DNA of 15,907 bases from Rhodocyclaceae bacterium (GTDB taxonomy: Bacteria > Pseudomonadota > Gammaproteobacteria > Burkholderiales > Rhodocyclaceae), in assembly GCA_020849155.1 (NCBI GenBank), contig JADLGU010000161.1, positions 1 to 15,907 of the forward strand, given 5' to 3'. Positions 6,961 through 14,538 of this stretch are shown in pieces (the stretch's first letter is position 1; the number at the start of each line of letters is the position of its first letter). A program made the translations under genes and the position numbers. The notes beneath the pieces are model-generated. The model was given only the letters and a program-made list of their open reading frames with translations, had not been told where the DNA came from and made no database searches.

Positions 6961-7796
6961 TGAGCACCGCCCAGGCACGCGAGTTCGAGTTCACCGCCGC
7001 CGACTTCGAGCGGGTGAGGAAGCTCATTCACGAGCATGCCGGCATCGCCCTTTCCGGCGCCAAGCAGGACATGGTGTACAGCCGTCTGGCGCGGCGCCTG
7101 CGCGCCGTCGGCGACAAGACCTTCGCCCAGTACCTGGCGCGGCTGGAGCGCGGCGACCGCCGCGAATGGGAAACCTTCATCAACGCCCTGACCACCAACC
7201 TGACCTCGTTCTTCCGCGAGGGCCATCATTTCGAGACCCTGGCCCAGCATCTGGTCAAGCTCGGCGGGCGGCGGCCGATCCGAATCTGGTGCAGCGCCGC
7301 CTCCACCGGCGAGGAGCCCTACTCGATCGCCATGACGGCGGTGGACGCCTTCAACAGCTTCACCCCGCCGGTGGCGATCCTGGCCAGCGACCTCGACACC
7401 AGCGTGCTGGCGCAGGGCGAGGCCGGCATCTATCCGCAGGAGCGCGTCGACAAGCTGCCGCGCGAGAGCGTGGCGCGCTTCTTCCTGAAGGGCGCCAACG
7501 GCCAGGCGGGCCAGGTGCGGGTGCGGCCGGAGCTGCAGCGGCTGATCAGCTTCAAGCGCATCAACCTGCTCGACGCCAACTGGCCGGTGGAAGCGCCGCT
7601 CGACGCCATCTTCTGCCGCAACGTGATGATCTATTTCGACAAGCCCACGCAATACCGGATCCTGCAGCGCTTCCTGCCGCTGCTGCGCGAGGACGGGCTG
7701 CTCTTCGCCGGCCATTCGGAAAGTTTCCTGCATGCCGGCGACCTGTTCCGGCCGCTGGGGCGGACCGTCTATGCCCGCGCCGACATCAAGCGCTGA
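6960..7796 (+). CDS. cheR: Chemoreceptor methyltransferase CheR
   Basis: Transfers methyl groups from S-adenosylmethionine to receptor glutamates, setting adaptation. 278 residues. An N-terminal helical domain (about 10-80) is followed by the methyltransferase fold with TTNLTSFFRE (78-87), the SAM-binding stretch CSAASTGEEPYSIAM (111-125) and CRNVMIYFD (219-227). The beta-subdomain loop KGANGQAGQVRVRPEL (177-192) aligns without gaps to the E. coli loop that binds the receptor pentapeptide. This agrees with the xWxxF tail on the receptor encoded immediately upstream. The ATG at 6960 overlaps the receptor stop by one base, which implies translational coupling. Confidence 0.96.
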   Translation: MSTAQAREFEFTAADFERVRKLIHEHAGIALSGAKQDMVYSRLARRLRAVGDKTFAQYLARLERGDRREWETFINALTTNLTSFFREGHHFETLAQHLVKLGGRRPIRIWCSAASTGEEPYSIAMTAVDAFNSFTPPVAILASDLDTSVLAQGEAGIYPQERVDKLPRESVARFFLKGANGQAGQVRVRPELQRLISFKRINLLDANWPVEAPLDAIFCRNVMIYFDKPTQYRILQRFLPLLREDGLLFAGHSESFLHAGDLFRPLGRTVYARADIKR

Positions 7797-8367
7797 AGCC
7801 GACAGCCGCGATAGCGACTTCGGCCGCCCGTCGGTGCGGGTGCAGCCGGGCGAGCACTACGTCACGCGGCGCGACGAGCTGATCGTCACGGTGCTCGGCT
7901 CCTGCGTCGCAGTGTGCCTGCGCGACGCCGAGCGCGGGGTGGGCGGGCTCAATCATTTCCTGCTGGCGGAGAGCGCCGACGACGGCCCGGCCGGCGCCTC
8001 GGCGCGCTACGGCGCCTACGCCATGGAGCTGCTCATCAACGACCTGCTCAAGCTGGGCGCCCGGCGCGAGCGCCTGCAGGCCAAGGTCTTCGGCGGCGGC
8101 CGGGTGCTGCCGGCGCTCAACGGCCGCCTCATCGGCGAGCGCAACGCCGCCTTCGCCTTCGATTACCTGAAGACCGAAGGCATCGCCGTGCTGGCCCGGG
8201 ACGTGCTGGGCGAGACGGCCCGCAAGATCGCCTTCCTGCCCTCGAGCGGCCGGGTCTGGGTGCGGCGCCTGGAGCGCAGCCAGGGCGGCGCGGTGTTCGG
8301 CGCCGAGCGGCGCTGGGCCGCCAGGCAGCCGCCGCAGGCCGACGGCGGCGTGGAGCTGTTCAAATGA
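7771..8367 (+). CDS. cheD: Chemoreceptor glutamine deamidase CheD
   Basis: Converts receptor glutamines to glutamates, and in other bacteria works with CheY-P phosphatases of the CheC type. From the start chosen here it has 198 residues. The catalytic cysteine is Cys45 (LGSCVAVCL) and the catalytic histidine His62 (GLNHF); their spacing of 17 equals the Cys27/His44 spacing I recall for Thermotoga CheD. The C-terminus is GGVELFK, similar to the PGEIELF end of the small protein before cheY. The start is uncertain: 7771 overlaps cheR by 26 bases and has GGGGCGGA upstream, while an in-frame ATG at 7732 would give 211 residues and a 65-base overlap. I prefer 7771 because the extra residues look like an out-of-frame read of cheR. 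cheB begins inside its last codons (ATGA). Confidence 0.92.
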   Translation: MPAPTSSAEADSRDSDFGRPSVRVQPGEHYVTRRDELIVTVLGSCVAVCLRDAERGVGGLNHFLLAESADDGPAGASARYGAYAMELLINDLLKLGARRERLQAKVFGGGRVLPALNGRLIGERNAAFAFDYLKTEGIAVLARDVLGETARKIAFLPSSGRVWVRRLERSQGGAVFGAERRWAARQPPQADGGVELFK

Positions 8368-9413
8368 TCCGGGTGCTGGTGGTCGACGACTCGGCGCTGT
8401 GGCGGCTGCTGCTGACCGAACTGATCAACGCCGGCGGCGACCTCAAGGTCATCGGCGCGGCGCCCGACGCGCAGACGGCGCGCGAGATGCTGCGGGCCCT
8501 CAACCCCGACGTGATGACCCTGGACATCGAGATGCCCGGCATGGATGGGTTGAGCTTCCTCGGCGAGACGATGCGCAGCCGTCCCCTGCCGGTGATGATG
8601 GTCTCGGCCTACGGCGCGCCGGGCTCCGAGAAGGCCTTGCGGGCGCTGGAGCTGGGCGCTGTCGACGTCCTGGAGAAGCCGGGCGGCAAGTCGCTGGAGG
8701 CGCTGCGCCGCGGCGCCGAGGACATCCGCGATCGCCTGCGCGCCGCCGCCGGCGCGCGGATCGCCGGCCGCCGCCAGGCCGGCGCGCCGGCCACCGCCGT
8801 GGTTCCCGCCGGCGTGCATTTCGCCCCCGGCCGGCTGGTGGCCATCGGCGCCTCGACCGGCGGCACCGAGGCCATCAAGGAAGTGCTGACCCGTTTTCCC
8901 GAGAAAATGCCGGGGATGGTGATCGTCCAGCACATGCCGGAGAGCTTTACCGCCTCTTTCGCCAAGCGCCTCGACAGCCTGTGCCGCGTCCGCGTCAAGG
9001 AGGCGGCCCACAACGAACGCATCCTGCCCGGCACCGCCTACCTGGCGCCCGGCCATTCGCACCTGCTGGTGCGCCGCATCGGCGGCCACTACTTCACCGA
9101 GCTGTCGCGCGGCGAGCCGGTGAATCGCCACCGGCCTTCGGTGGATGTGCTGTTCCATTCGGTGGCCGAGGCGGCCGGCGGCCAGGCCATCGGGGTGATC
9201 CTCACCGGGATGGGCAAGGACGGCGCCCCCGGCATGCTGGCCATGCACCGGGCGGGGGCCTGGACCCTCGCCCAGGACCAGGCCAGCTGCGTGGTGTATG
9301 GCATGCCCCGCGAGGCGGTGGCGCTGGGGGCGGTCGACGAGACCCTGCCCCTGGAGCAGATCGCCGCCCGGGTGGTCTCCCGCCTGGCCACCGCCGAACG
9401 GGCATGTGGCTGA
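8364..9413 (+). CDS. cheB: Chemotaxis methylesterase/deamidase CheB
   Basis: Response regulator that, once phosphorylated by CheA, removes methyl groups from receptors and deamidates glutamines. 349 residues. The receiver has Asp8, Asp9 and phospho-acceptor Asp54 (TLDIEMPGMDG). The C-terminal esterase has the triad Ser164 (IGASTGG), His190 (QHMPESF) and Asp286 (GMGKDGA), the same numbering as the enteric enzyme as I recall it. NRHRPSVDVLFHSVA (254-268) is a family hallmark. Position 13 is Trp (DDSALWRLLL), where smaller residues are usual. The ATG at 8364 overlaps the cheD stop in ATGA. The reading frame stays open upstream to 7914, but that extension runs inside cheD and is not coding in this frame. 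It is the last gene of the cheY-cheB run. Confidence 0.97.
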   Translation: MIRVLVVDDSALWRLLLTELINAGGDLKVIGAAPDAQTAREMLRALNPDVMTLDIEMPGMDGLSFLGETMRSRPLPVMMVSAYGAPGSEKALRALELGAVDVLEKPGGKSLEALRRGAEDIRDRLRAAAGARIAGRRQAGAPATAVVPAGVHFAPGRLVAIGASTGGTEAIKEVLTRFPEKMPGMVIVQHMPESFTASFAKRLDSLCRVRVKEAAHNERILPGTAYLAPGHSHLLVRRIGGHYFTELSRGEPVNRHRPSVDVLFHSVAEAAGGQAIGVILTGMGKDGAPGMLAMHRAGAWTLAQDQASCVVYGMPREAVALGAVDETLPLEQIAARVVSRLATAERACG

Positions 9414-9433
9414 TAACCAAAGACATACATTTC

Positions 9434-9460
9434 TAAAGCCTGGCCGCGGCCTGCCGTTAA
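9434..9460 (+). promoter_or_regulatory. Sigma-28 (FliA) promoter before the second chemoreceptor
   Basis: TAAAGCCT (9434-9441), an 11-base spacer and GCCGTTAA (9453-9460) match TAAAGTTT-N11-GCCGATAA at 13 of 16 positions with exact spacing. It starts 21 bases after the cheB stop and 98 bases before the receptor ATG. The spacer contains the perfect 10-bp palindrome GGCCGCGGCC (9442-9451). The receptor is therefore probably transcribed with late flagellar genes, apart from the upstream operon. Confidence 0.85.
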
Positions 9461-9531
9461 GTATGGACAAGGGGCGCGCGGACGGCCGGGGATGCCCGGG
9501 CGCGGCTCCGACATAAAACGGGAGTGCGACC

Positions 9532-11238
9532 ATGAACCATACGGGTACCACCGCAAAAATCATGATGGGATTCATCCTGCTCGGCATCGCCCTGGCGGGC
9601 GGCGGCCTGCTGGCCAGCCATTTCCTCGGCGGCGGGTTGGGCGGCAGCCTGGTGGCCTATCACCTGCTGGCCGGGCTGGCGGGGGGGCTGGTGCCCTTCC
9701 TGGTGCTCAAGTCCAGCCTGCTCGATCCCCTCTCCGAGATGCGCCGCACCATCCAGACGACGCGCGCCGACGGCGACCTGTCGCGCCGCTCGCCGGTGAT
9801 CGGCAGCACCGCGACCCAGGAGGCGGCCAAGGCCTTCAACGACCTGATGGAAAGCTTCCAGGGCATCATCGGCAAGGTCTGCTTCAATTCGCTGCAGGTG
9901 GCCGAGGCGGCCGAGAAGCTGATCCAGGAATCCAAGCACGTGGCCGGCGGCTCCGACAAGCAGCGCGGCGCGGCCTCGGCGACCATGCACGCCATGGAAG
10001 AGATGAACATCGGCATCAACCAGGTGGCCGAGAACGCCGAACTGACGGCGGCCAACGCCCAGTCGGCGCGCGAACTGTCGAAGCAGGGCGCCGACATCGT
10101 GGACCGCGCTTCGGCCGAGATCGAGCGCATCGCCCAGTCGGTGGCGCAGTCGGCCCAGGTGGTGGCGGCGCTGGGCGAACGCTCGCAGGCCATCTCCGGC
10201 ATCGTCCGCACCATCCACGACATCGCCGACCAGACCAACCTGCTGGCCTTGAACGCCGCCATCGAGGCGGCGCGCGCCGGCGAACAGGGCCGCGGCTTCG
10301 CCGTGGTGGCCGACGAAGTGCGCAAGCTGGCCGAGCGCACCACCGCCGCCACCGGCGAGATCAGCGCCATGATCGGCGCCATCCAGAGCGAGACCCAGAC
10401 GGCGATCTCCAGCATCCAGCAGGGCAGCACCCAGGCGCGCTCCGGCGCCGAGCTGGCGCGCCAGGCGGCCGAGTCGCTGCAGCAGATCAATCTCGGCGCC
10501 CAGCAGACCATGGAGAAGGTCGAGGCCATCGCCAGCGCCATCCAGCAGCAGAGCGCCAACGGCCAGAACATCACCGGCCACGTCCAGGACATCCTGAAGA
10601 TGGCCGAGGACAACGACGCCACCGCCGGGCGGGCGCTGCAGGAGGCCAGCCAGCTCGACACCCTGGCGCTCAACTTGAAGGAGATCAGCAACGTCTTCAG
10701 GCTGGGCGAGCGCGGCGAGGCGGCGATGGCCATCCACAAGCGCATTCCGGCCCTCGGTGAGAAGGCCGCCAAGGACATCGGCCGGGTGCTGGAGGACGCG
10801 GTGAAGAGCGGCCAGGTCAAGCTCGACGACCTGTTCGACCACAACTACGTGCCGATCCCCAACACCAAGCCGCAGAAATTTTCGACCAAGTTCGACGTCC
10901 TCACCGACAAGCTGTTCCCGGCGGTGCAGGAGCCGATCCTGGAGGGCAACCAGGAGGTCGGCTACGCCGGGGCGGTGGATGTGAACGGCTATTTTCCGAC
11001 CCACAACAAGCGCTACACCAAGCCGCTCACCGGCGACGAGAAGGTGGACTTCGCCAACAACCGCACCAAGCGCATCTTCAACGACCCGGTGGGCAAGCGT
11101 TGCGGCAGCCACGAGCAGAAGTTCCTGCTGCAGACCTACCGCCGCGACACCGGCGAGATCTACCACGACCTGTCGGTGCCGATCTACGTCCAGGGCCGCC
11201 ACTGGGGCGGCTTCCGCATCGGCTACCGGACGGAGTAG
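9532..11238 (+). CDS. Methyl-accepting chemotaxis protein with a C-terminal cytoplasmic sensor-like domain
   Basis: 568-residue receptor with unusual topology. Two membrane segments (about 10-32 and 41-60) are joined by a loop of only some eight residues, so there is no periplasmic sensing domain. A short HAMP-like linker follows, then the coiled-coil signalling domain with its tip IADQTNLLALNAAIEAARAG (231-250). After the coiled coil (to about 390) comes a globular domain of about 170 residues with DLFDHNYVPIPNT, GAVDVNGYFPTHN, KRCGSHEQ (Cys524) and a Cache/PAS-like final strand motif, HWGGFRIGY. I recall receptors of this design from betaproteobacteria; the ligand is unknown to me. No CheR-docking pentapeptide is present (the end is GYRTE). 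GGGAG lies 7 bases before the ATG. A sigma-28 promoter precedes the gene. Confidence 0.95.
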   Translation: MNHTGTTAKIMMGFILLGIALAGGGLLASHFLGGGLGGSLVAYHLLAGLAGGLVPFLVLKSSLLDPLSEMRRTIQTTRADGDLSRRSPVIGSTATQEAAKAFNDLMESFQGIIGKVCFNSLQVAEAAEKLIQESKHVAGGSDKQRGAASATMHAMEEMNIGINQVAENAELTAANAQSARELSKQGADIVDRASAEIERIAQSVAQSAQVVAALGERSQAISGIVRTIHDIADQTNLLALNAAIEAARAGEQGRGFAVVADEVRKLAERTTAATGEISAMIGAIQSETQTAISSIQQGSTQARSGAELARQAAESLQQINLGAQQTMEKVEAIASAIQQQSANGQNITGHVQDILKMAEDNDATAGRALQEASQLDTLALNLKEISNVFRLGERGEAAMAIHKRIPALGEKAAKDIGRVLEDAVKSGQVKLDDLFDHNYVPIPNTKPQKFSTKFDVLTDKLFPAVQEPILEGNQEVGYAGAVDVNGYFPTHNKRYTKPLTGDEKVDFANNRTKRIFNDPVGKRCGSHEQKFLLQTYRRDTGEIYHDLSVPIYVQGRHWGGFRIGYRTE

Positions 11239-11255
11239 CGCCGCCCGCCGGGCCG

Positions 11256-11299
11256 CCGTCACCCCCTTCCAAGGGAAGGGGGATGGGGGGATGGTTGTC
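11256..11299. repeat. Dispersed hairpin repeat, copy 2 (44 bp)
   Basis: CCCCCTTCC (11262-11270) and GGAAGGGGG (11274-11282) form a perfect 9-bp stem with a 3-base loop, followed by ATGGGGGGA. It agrees at 40 of 44 positions with the copy at 44-87. It begins 17 bases after the stop of the second chemoreceptor gene and precedes the kinase promoter. In RNA it would form a strong hairpin at the 3' end of the receptor message, but no T tract follows, so it may stabilise or attenuate rather than terminate. Confidence 0.8.
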
Positions 11300-11313
11300 C
11301 AGTGAGCAAGCAG

Positions 11314-11342
11314 TTGATCGGTGAGGATTAAAGCGATATAGT
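11314..11342 (+). promoter_or_regulatory. Sigma-70 type promoter before the kinase pair
   Basis: TTGATC (11314-11319), a 17-base spacer and TATAGT (11337-11342) match TTGACA-N17-TATAAT at 4 of 6 and 5 of 6 positions. The surrounding DNA is locally AT-rich against a GC-rich background. The predicted leader before the kinase ATG at 11484 is about 135 bases and holds an inverted copy of the 26-bp element. The two kinases therefore seem to be expressed independently of the flagellar sigma factor. Confidence 0.65.
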
Positions 11343-11398
11343 TTTGCGGAAATTCAATCAATCCAGCGGAACCGCGGCGCCCTGAACCGCCTCGCCTT

Positions 11399-11424
11399 CC
11401 GCCGTCCCACGGACACCGACTTTT
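11399..11424 (-). repeat. 26-bp boundary element, copy C (inverted)
   Basis: Read on the minus strand it begins AAAAGTCGGTGTCC and ends GGGACGGCGG. It matches 22 of 26 positions of the copy at 14521-14546 and 19 of 26 of the copy at 1819-1844. It lies in the untranslated leader of the first kinase gene, 59 bases before its ATG, so here it faces opposite to the gene. On the + strand CCGACTTTTCGG followed by a T-rich run could form a weak 4-bp hairpin. Confidence 0.5.
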
Positions 11425-11483
11425 CGGGTTTTATCTTTTCCCTGCCCCGACTTTGCAGGCCACGGCTTTGTTGCGGAGCGGGG

Positions 11484-13085
11484 ATGAACATACTGACGCA
11501 GGATTGTTCCGAGTTGCGGCCGGTGGGTTTCGGGCGGGTGTGGCTGTGCCGCCTGCTGAAGCCGACCCTGGGCAAGAAACTGCTGCTGGTGTTCGCCGTT
11601 CTGGCGCTGACCGGCGCCGCCAATTTCCTGGCTTTCGAGAGCGTACTGGCCAATGCCCGCGGCCTGACCGCCCTGGTCAATGTCAGCGGCGGTCTGCGCT
11701 GGCTGTCGCAGGGCATCCAGCTCGACACCTTGCGCATCCTGCGCGGCGACAAGCAGGATCGCGCCGCTATCGACGCCAAGCTGGCCCGGCTCGAGGAGAC
11801 GATCCGCTCTCTGGAGAATGGCGGCAGCGCCCAGGGCCTTTCGATCCGCGGCCTGCCCGATGAGCTCGCCGCCCGGATCGTGGCCTTGCGGCTGGCCGGC
11901 ATCGAATTCGGACAACAGGTCCGGCTGACGCTCGCGGGCCAGGCGCAGGAAGCCGAAACCGCCGCCCGCCTGGAACGCCTGCATGCCGGCGGCGCGGTCA
12001 TCCTGAATGCCGCCGATGCGATCGCCGCCCGTCTGACCGATGAGTCGCAGCGGCTGGAGCGGGAGGCCATCGACAAGCTGCTCCGCCTCGGCCTGCTCGA
12101 CATGACCATCCTGCTCGGCCTCTGGCTGGCGGTGCGCCTGCGGGTGATCCACCCGCTCAGAAAGCTGGCCTCGGCCAGCCGCCGCTTCGCCCGCGGCCAG
12201 CACGCGGCGCGCAGCGGCTTCCGCTCCTTCGACGAGATCGGCCAGCTCTCCGCGGCTTTCGATGCCATGGCCGACGAAGTCGAGCGCGACCTGAAGGCGC
12301 GCCGCCAGGCCGAGGCTTCGCTGGCCGGCATGAACGCCGAGCTGGAGCGGCGGGTGGCCGAGCGCACCCGCCAGCTGGCCCAGTCGAACCGCGAACTGGA
12401 AGCCTTCAGCTATTCGGTGTCGCACGATCTGCGCGCGCCGCTGCGCGGCATCAACGGTTTCGCCGGCCTGCTGGAGGAGCACTGCCAGGGCTGCCCTCAG
12501 GACGAGCCGCGCGAATACCGGGAGCGCATCCGCCGCGCCAGCCTGCGGATGGGCAAGCTGATCGACGACCTGCTCGACCTGTCGCGCCTGACGCGTAGCC
12601 GGATCAATCCGGAGCGGGTCGATCTCTCGGCGATGGCGCGGGCCATCCTCGAGGAGCGGGCGGTGGCCGAGCCGGGGCGGGCCGTCGAGATCGAGGTGCA
12701 GGAGGGCCTGCAGGCCGAGGCCGATGCGACCTTGCTGCAGGCGGTGCTCGAAAACCTGCTCGGCAATGCCTGGAAATTCAGCGCCGGGCGGACGCCGGCG
12801 CGGATCGTTTTCGGCTGCCGCCAGATTAACGGGGAGCCGGCGTTCTTCGTCGCCGACAACGGCGCCGGCTTCGACATGCAATACGCCAGCAAGCTGTTCG
12901 GCGCCTTCCAGCGGCTGCACAAGCCGGAGGAGTTCGAGGGCAACGGCATCGGCCTGGCCATGGTGAACCGCATCGTCGGCCTGCACGGCGGCCGGGTCTG
13001 GGCCGAGTCCAGCCCCGACGCCGGGTCGAGGTTCTACTTCACCCTGGCGCGCCAGGAGCAGGCGGCGGAAGCCGGTTATGCCTGA
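11484..13085 (+). CDS. Membrane sensor histidine kinase with a PilJ/NarX-like periplasmic domain
   Basis: 533 residues. Membrane segments lie at about 33-53 and 203-219. The helical periplasmic domain between them starts with NVSGGLRWLSQ (66-76), like the N-x-A-G-x-x-R-x-x-S-Q signature of PilJ/NarX-type sensors; in NarX the arginine of this box binds nitrate, so Arg72 is of interest. HAMP spans about 220-272, a coiled coil about 272-308, and the HisKA domain has His314 in YSVSHDLRAPLRG, the phytochrome-type kinase style. The ATPase has the N box Asn424-Asn428 (ENLLGNAW), G1 DNGAGF (458-463) and G2 GNGIGLAM (486-493). GGAG lies 5 bases before the ATG. The end overlaps the next kinase gene by 8 bases. 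No response regulator partner is in the window. The signal is unknown. Confidence 0.92.
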   Translation: MNILTQDCSELRPVGFGRVWLCRLLKPTLGKKLLLVFAVLALTGAANFLAFESVLANARGLTALVNVSGGLRWLSQGIQLDTLRILRGDKQDRAAIDAKLARLEETIRSLENGGSAQGLSIRGLPDELAARIVALRLAGIEFGQQVRLTLAGQAQEAETAARLERLHAGGAVILNAADAIAARLTDESQRLEREAIDKLLRLGLLDMTILLGLWLAVRLRVIHPLRKLASASRRFARGQHAARSGFRSFDEIGQLSAAFDAMADEVERDLKARRQAEASLAGMNAELERRVAERTRQLAQSNRELEAFSYSVSHDLRAPLRGINGFAGLLEEHCQGCPQDEPREYRERIRRASLRMGKLIDDLLDLSRLTRSRINPERVDLSAMARAILEERAVAEPGRAVEIEVQEGLQAEADATLLQAVLENLLGNAWKFSAGRTPARIVFGCRQINGEPAFFVADNGAGFDMQYASKLFGAFQRLHKPEEFEGNGIGLAMVNRIVGLHGGRVWAESSPDAGSRFYFTLARQEQAAEAGYA

Positions 13086-14538
13086 GGTGACCCGCTGCCT
13101 GAAGTCGTCGCTGCGCCAAGCCATCGAGGCGCAGACCAGGGGAGGCATCGCCCAGGCCCTGGTGCCGATGTACATCTTCGATCCCGACAGCCTGATGATC
13201 CTGGCGGCCAACGAGGCCGCGCAGCGGCTCTATGGCTACAGCGAGGCTGAGTTCCTGCGCCTGAACCTGTACGACATCCGGCCGGCCGAGGAGATCGAAA
13301 GGACCCGGCAGTTCGTCGTCGGCGAGAAGCCCGACGGCCTGTGGTTCTCCGGCGTCTGGAAGCACCGCACCAAGCAGGGCCGGATATTCACCGTCAGCGC
13401 CATGGGCATCAAGGTCGTGCATCGCGGCAAGATGGCGGTGCTGGCGATCCTCACCGACCTGACCCAGACCATGCGCCTGCCGGGCAGTTCGGCCCAGGCC
13501 GGCAACGCCATGTTCCCCTTCGCCGAGCAGATGGACGAGGTGTGCTGGATCCGCAACCTCGACGACAACCGGCTGATCTACCTCAGCCCGGCCTTCGAGC
13601 GCGTGTATGGGCTGCCGCTGGCGGCGGGCTATGCCGACCAGAACGTGGTGCTGCCCCTGGTCCACCCCGAGGACGTCGACGCCGTGCGCCGCTACAGCTT
13701 CCGCACGTCCGGGGAGGCGGCGCGCCTGGAGTATCGCATCCGGCGGCCGGACGGCGCCGAGCGCTGGCTGTCCTCGCGCAGCTTTCCGCTCGAGGACGCC
13801 GCCGGCGCGCGCATCATGGCCGGCATCGTCGAGGACATCACCGAACGCAAGCAGGCCGAGCAGCGCCGGCTGGCGGCGGTCGAGGAGCAGCGCGACGCGC
13901 TGGTGCGCGAGGTGCATCACCGCATCAAGAACAGCCTGCAGGGGGTCTCCGGCCTGCTGCGGCGCTTCGCCGCGGCCCATCCCGAGCTGGCGCCGCCCCT
14001 GGCCGAGGCCGCCGGCCAGGTGCAAAGCATGGCGGTGGTGCACGGCCTGCGCGGCCGCCGGCTGGCCGGCCGGGTCGAGCTCTGCGACCTGGTGCGCCAG
14101 GTTGCGGCGAACGCCGAGTCGCTGATGCAGGCCCGGCTGGCGGTCGAGCCGCTGCCGCACTGCGATCCCTGCCTGGTGATCCGCGAACAGGACGCCGTGC
14201 CGCTGGCGCTGGTCATCAACGAGCTGATCTTCAATGCCATCAAGCATGGCGCCGGCGGCGGCCTGCCGCATCTCGGCTTGCGCATCGACCCGGCGCGGGC
14301 GCGCGCCGAGTTGCGGGTGGCCAACAGCGGCCGGCTGCCGGCGGGATTCGATCCGGCCGGCAGCGCCGGTTGCGGGCTGGAGCTGGTGGCGATGCTGCTG
14401 CCGCCGCAAGGCGCCCGTCTCGACTGGTCCCAGGCCGGCGGCGAGGTGGTGGCGGAATTGCGCCTGGAGCCGCCGGTGCTCTCTTCGGCCACCGGCCAGC
14501 CGGTCGAGCCCTCGCCCGGGAAAAGTCGGTCTCCCTGA
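13078..14538 (+). CDS. Cytoplasmic PAS-PAS sensor histidine kinase, HisKA_2 type
   Basis: 486 residues with no membrane segment. PAS1 (about 28-128) has NEAAQRLYGYSEAEFL; PAS2 (about 145-258) has LVHPEDVDAV and ends with a PAC-like GIVEDITERKQAE. The phospho-acceptor region VREVHHRIKNSLQG (276-289), with His281 the probable site, is of the HisKA_2/HWE-related type, different from the kinase upstream. The ATPase has N box NELIFNAIKHG (381-391), but the G1 box reads VANSGRLPAGF (414-424) with Asn where Asp is usual, and G2 is GCGLELV (431-437). The gene starts inside the last codons of the preceding kinase (8-base overlap), so translation is probably coupled and the proteins may act together. 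The last 20 residues are low-complexity. The stop falls inside a 26-bp repeated element. Confidence 0.9.
   Translation: MPEVTRCLKSSLRQAIEAQTRGGIAQALVPMYIFDPDSLMILAANEAAQRLYGYSEAEFLRLNLYDIRPAEEIERTRQFVVGEKPDGLWFSGVWKHRTKQGRIFTVSAMGIKVVHRGKMAVLAILTDLTQTMRLPGSSAQAGNAMFPFAEQMDEVCWIRNLDDNRLIYLSPAFERVYGLPLAAGYADQNVVLPLVHPEDVDAVRRYSFRTSGEAARLEYRIRRPDGAERWLSSRSFPLEDAAGARIMAGIVEDITERKQAEQRRLAAVEEQRDALVREVHHRIKNSLQGVSGLLRRFAAAHPELAPPLAEAAGQVQSMAVVHGLRGRRLAGRVELCDLVRQVAANAESLMQARLAVEPLPHCDPCLVIREQDAVPLALVINELIFNAIKHGAGGGLPHLGLRIDPARARAELRVANSGRLPAGFDPAGSAGCGLELVAMLLPPQGARLDWSQAGGEVVAELRLEPPVLSSATGQPVEPSPGKSRSP

Noticed and set aside
7914..8363. Upstream extension of the cheB frame (start at 7914, 499 residues)
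   Set aside because: The added 150 residues are an out-of-frame reading of cheD. The receiver begins exactly at the ATG at 8364, which overlaps the cheD stop as ATGA.
11256..11299. Hairpin repeat copies as intrinsic terminators
   Set aside because: The stems are strong, but neither copy is followed by a T run; both are followed by a G run.
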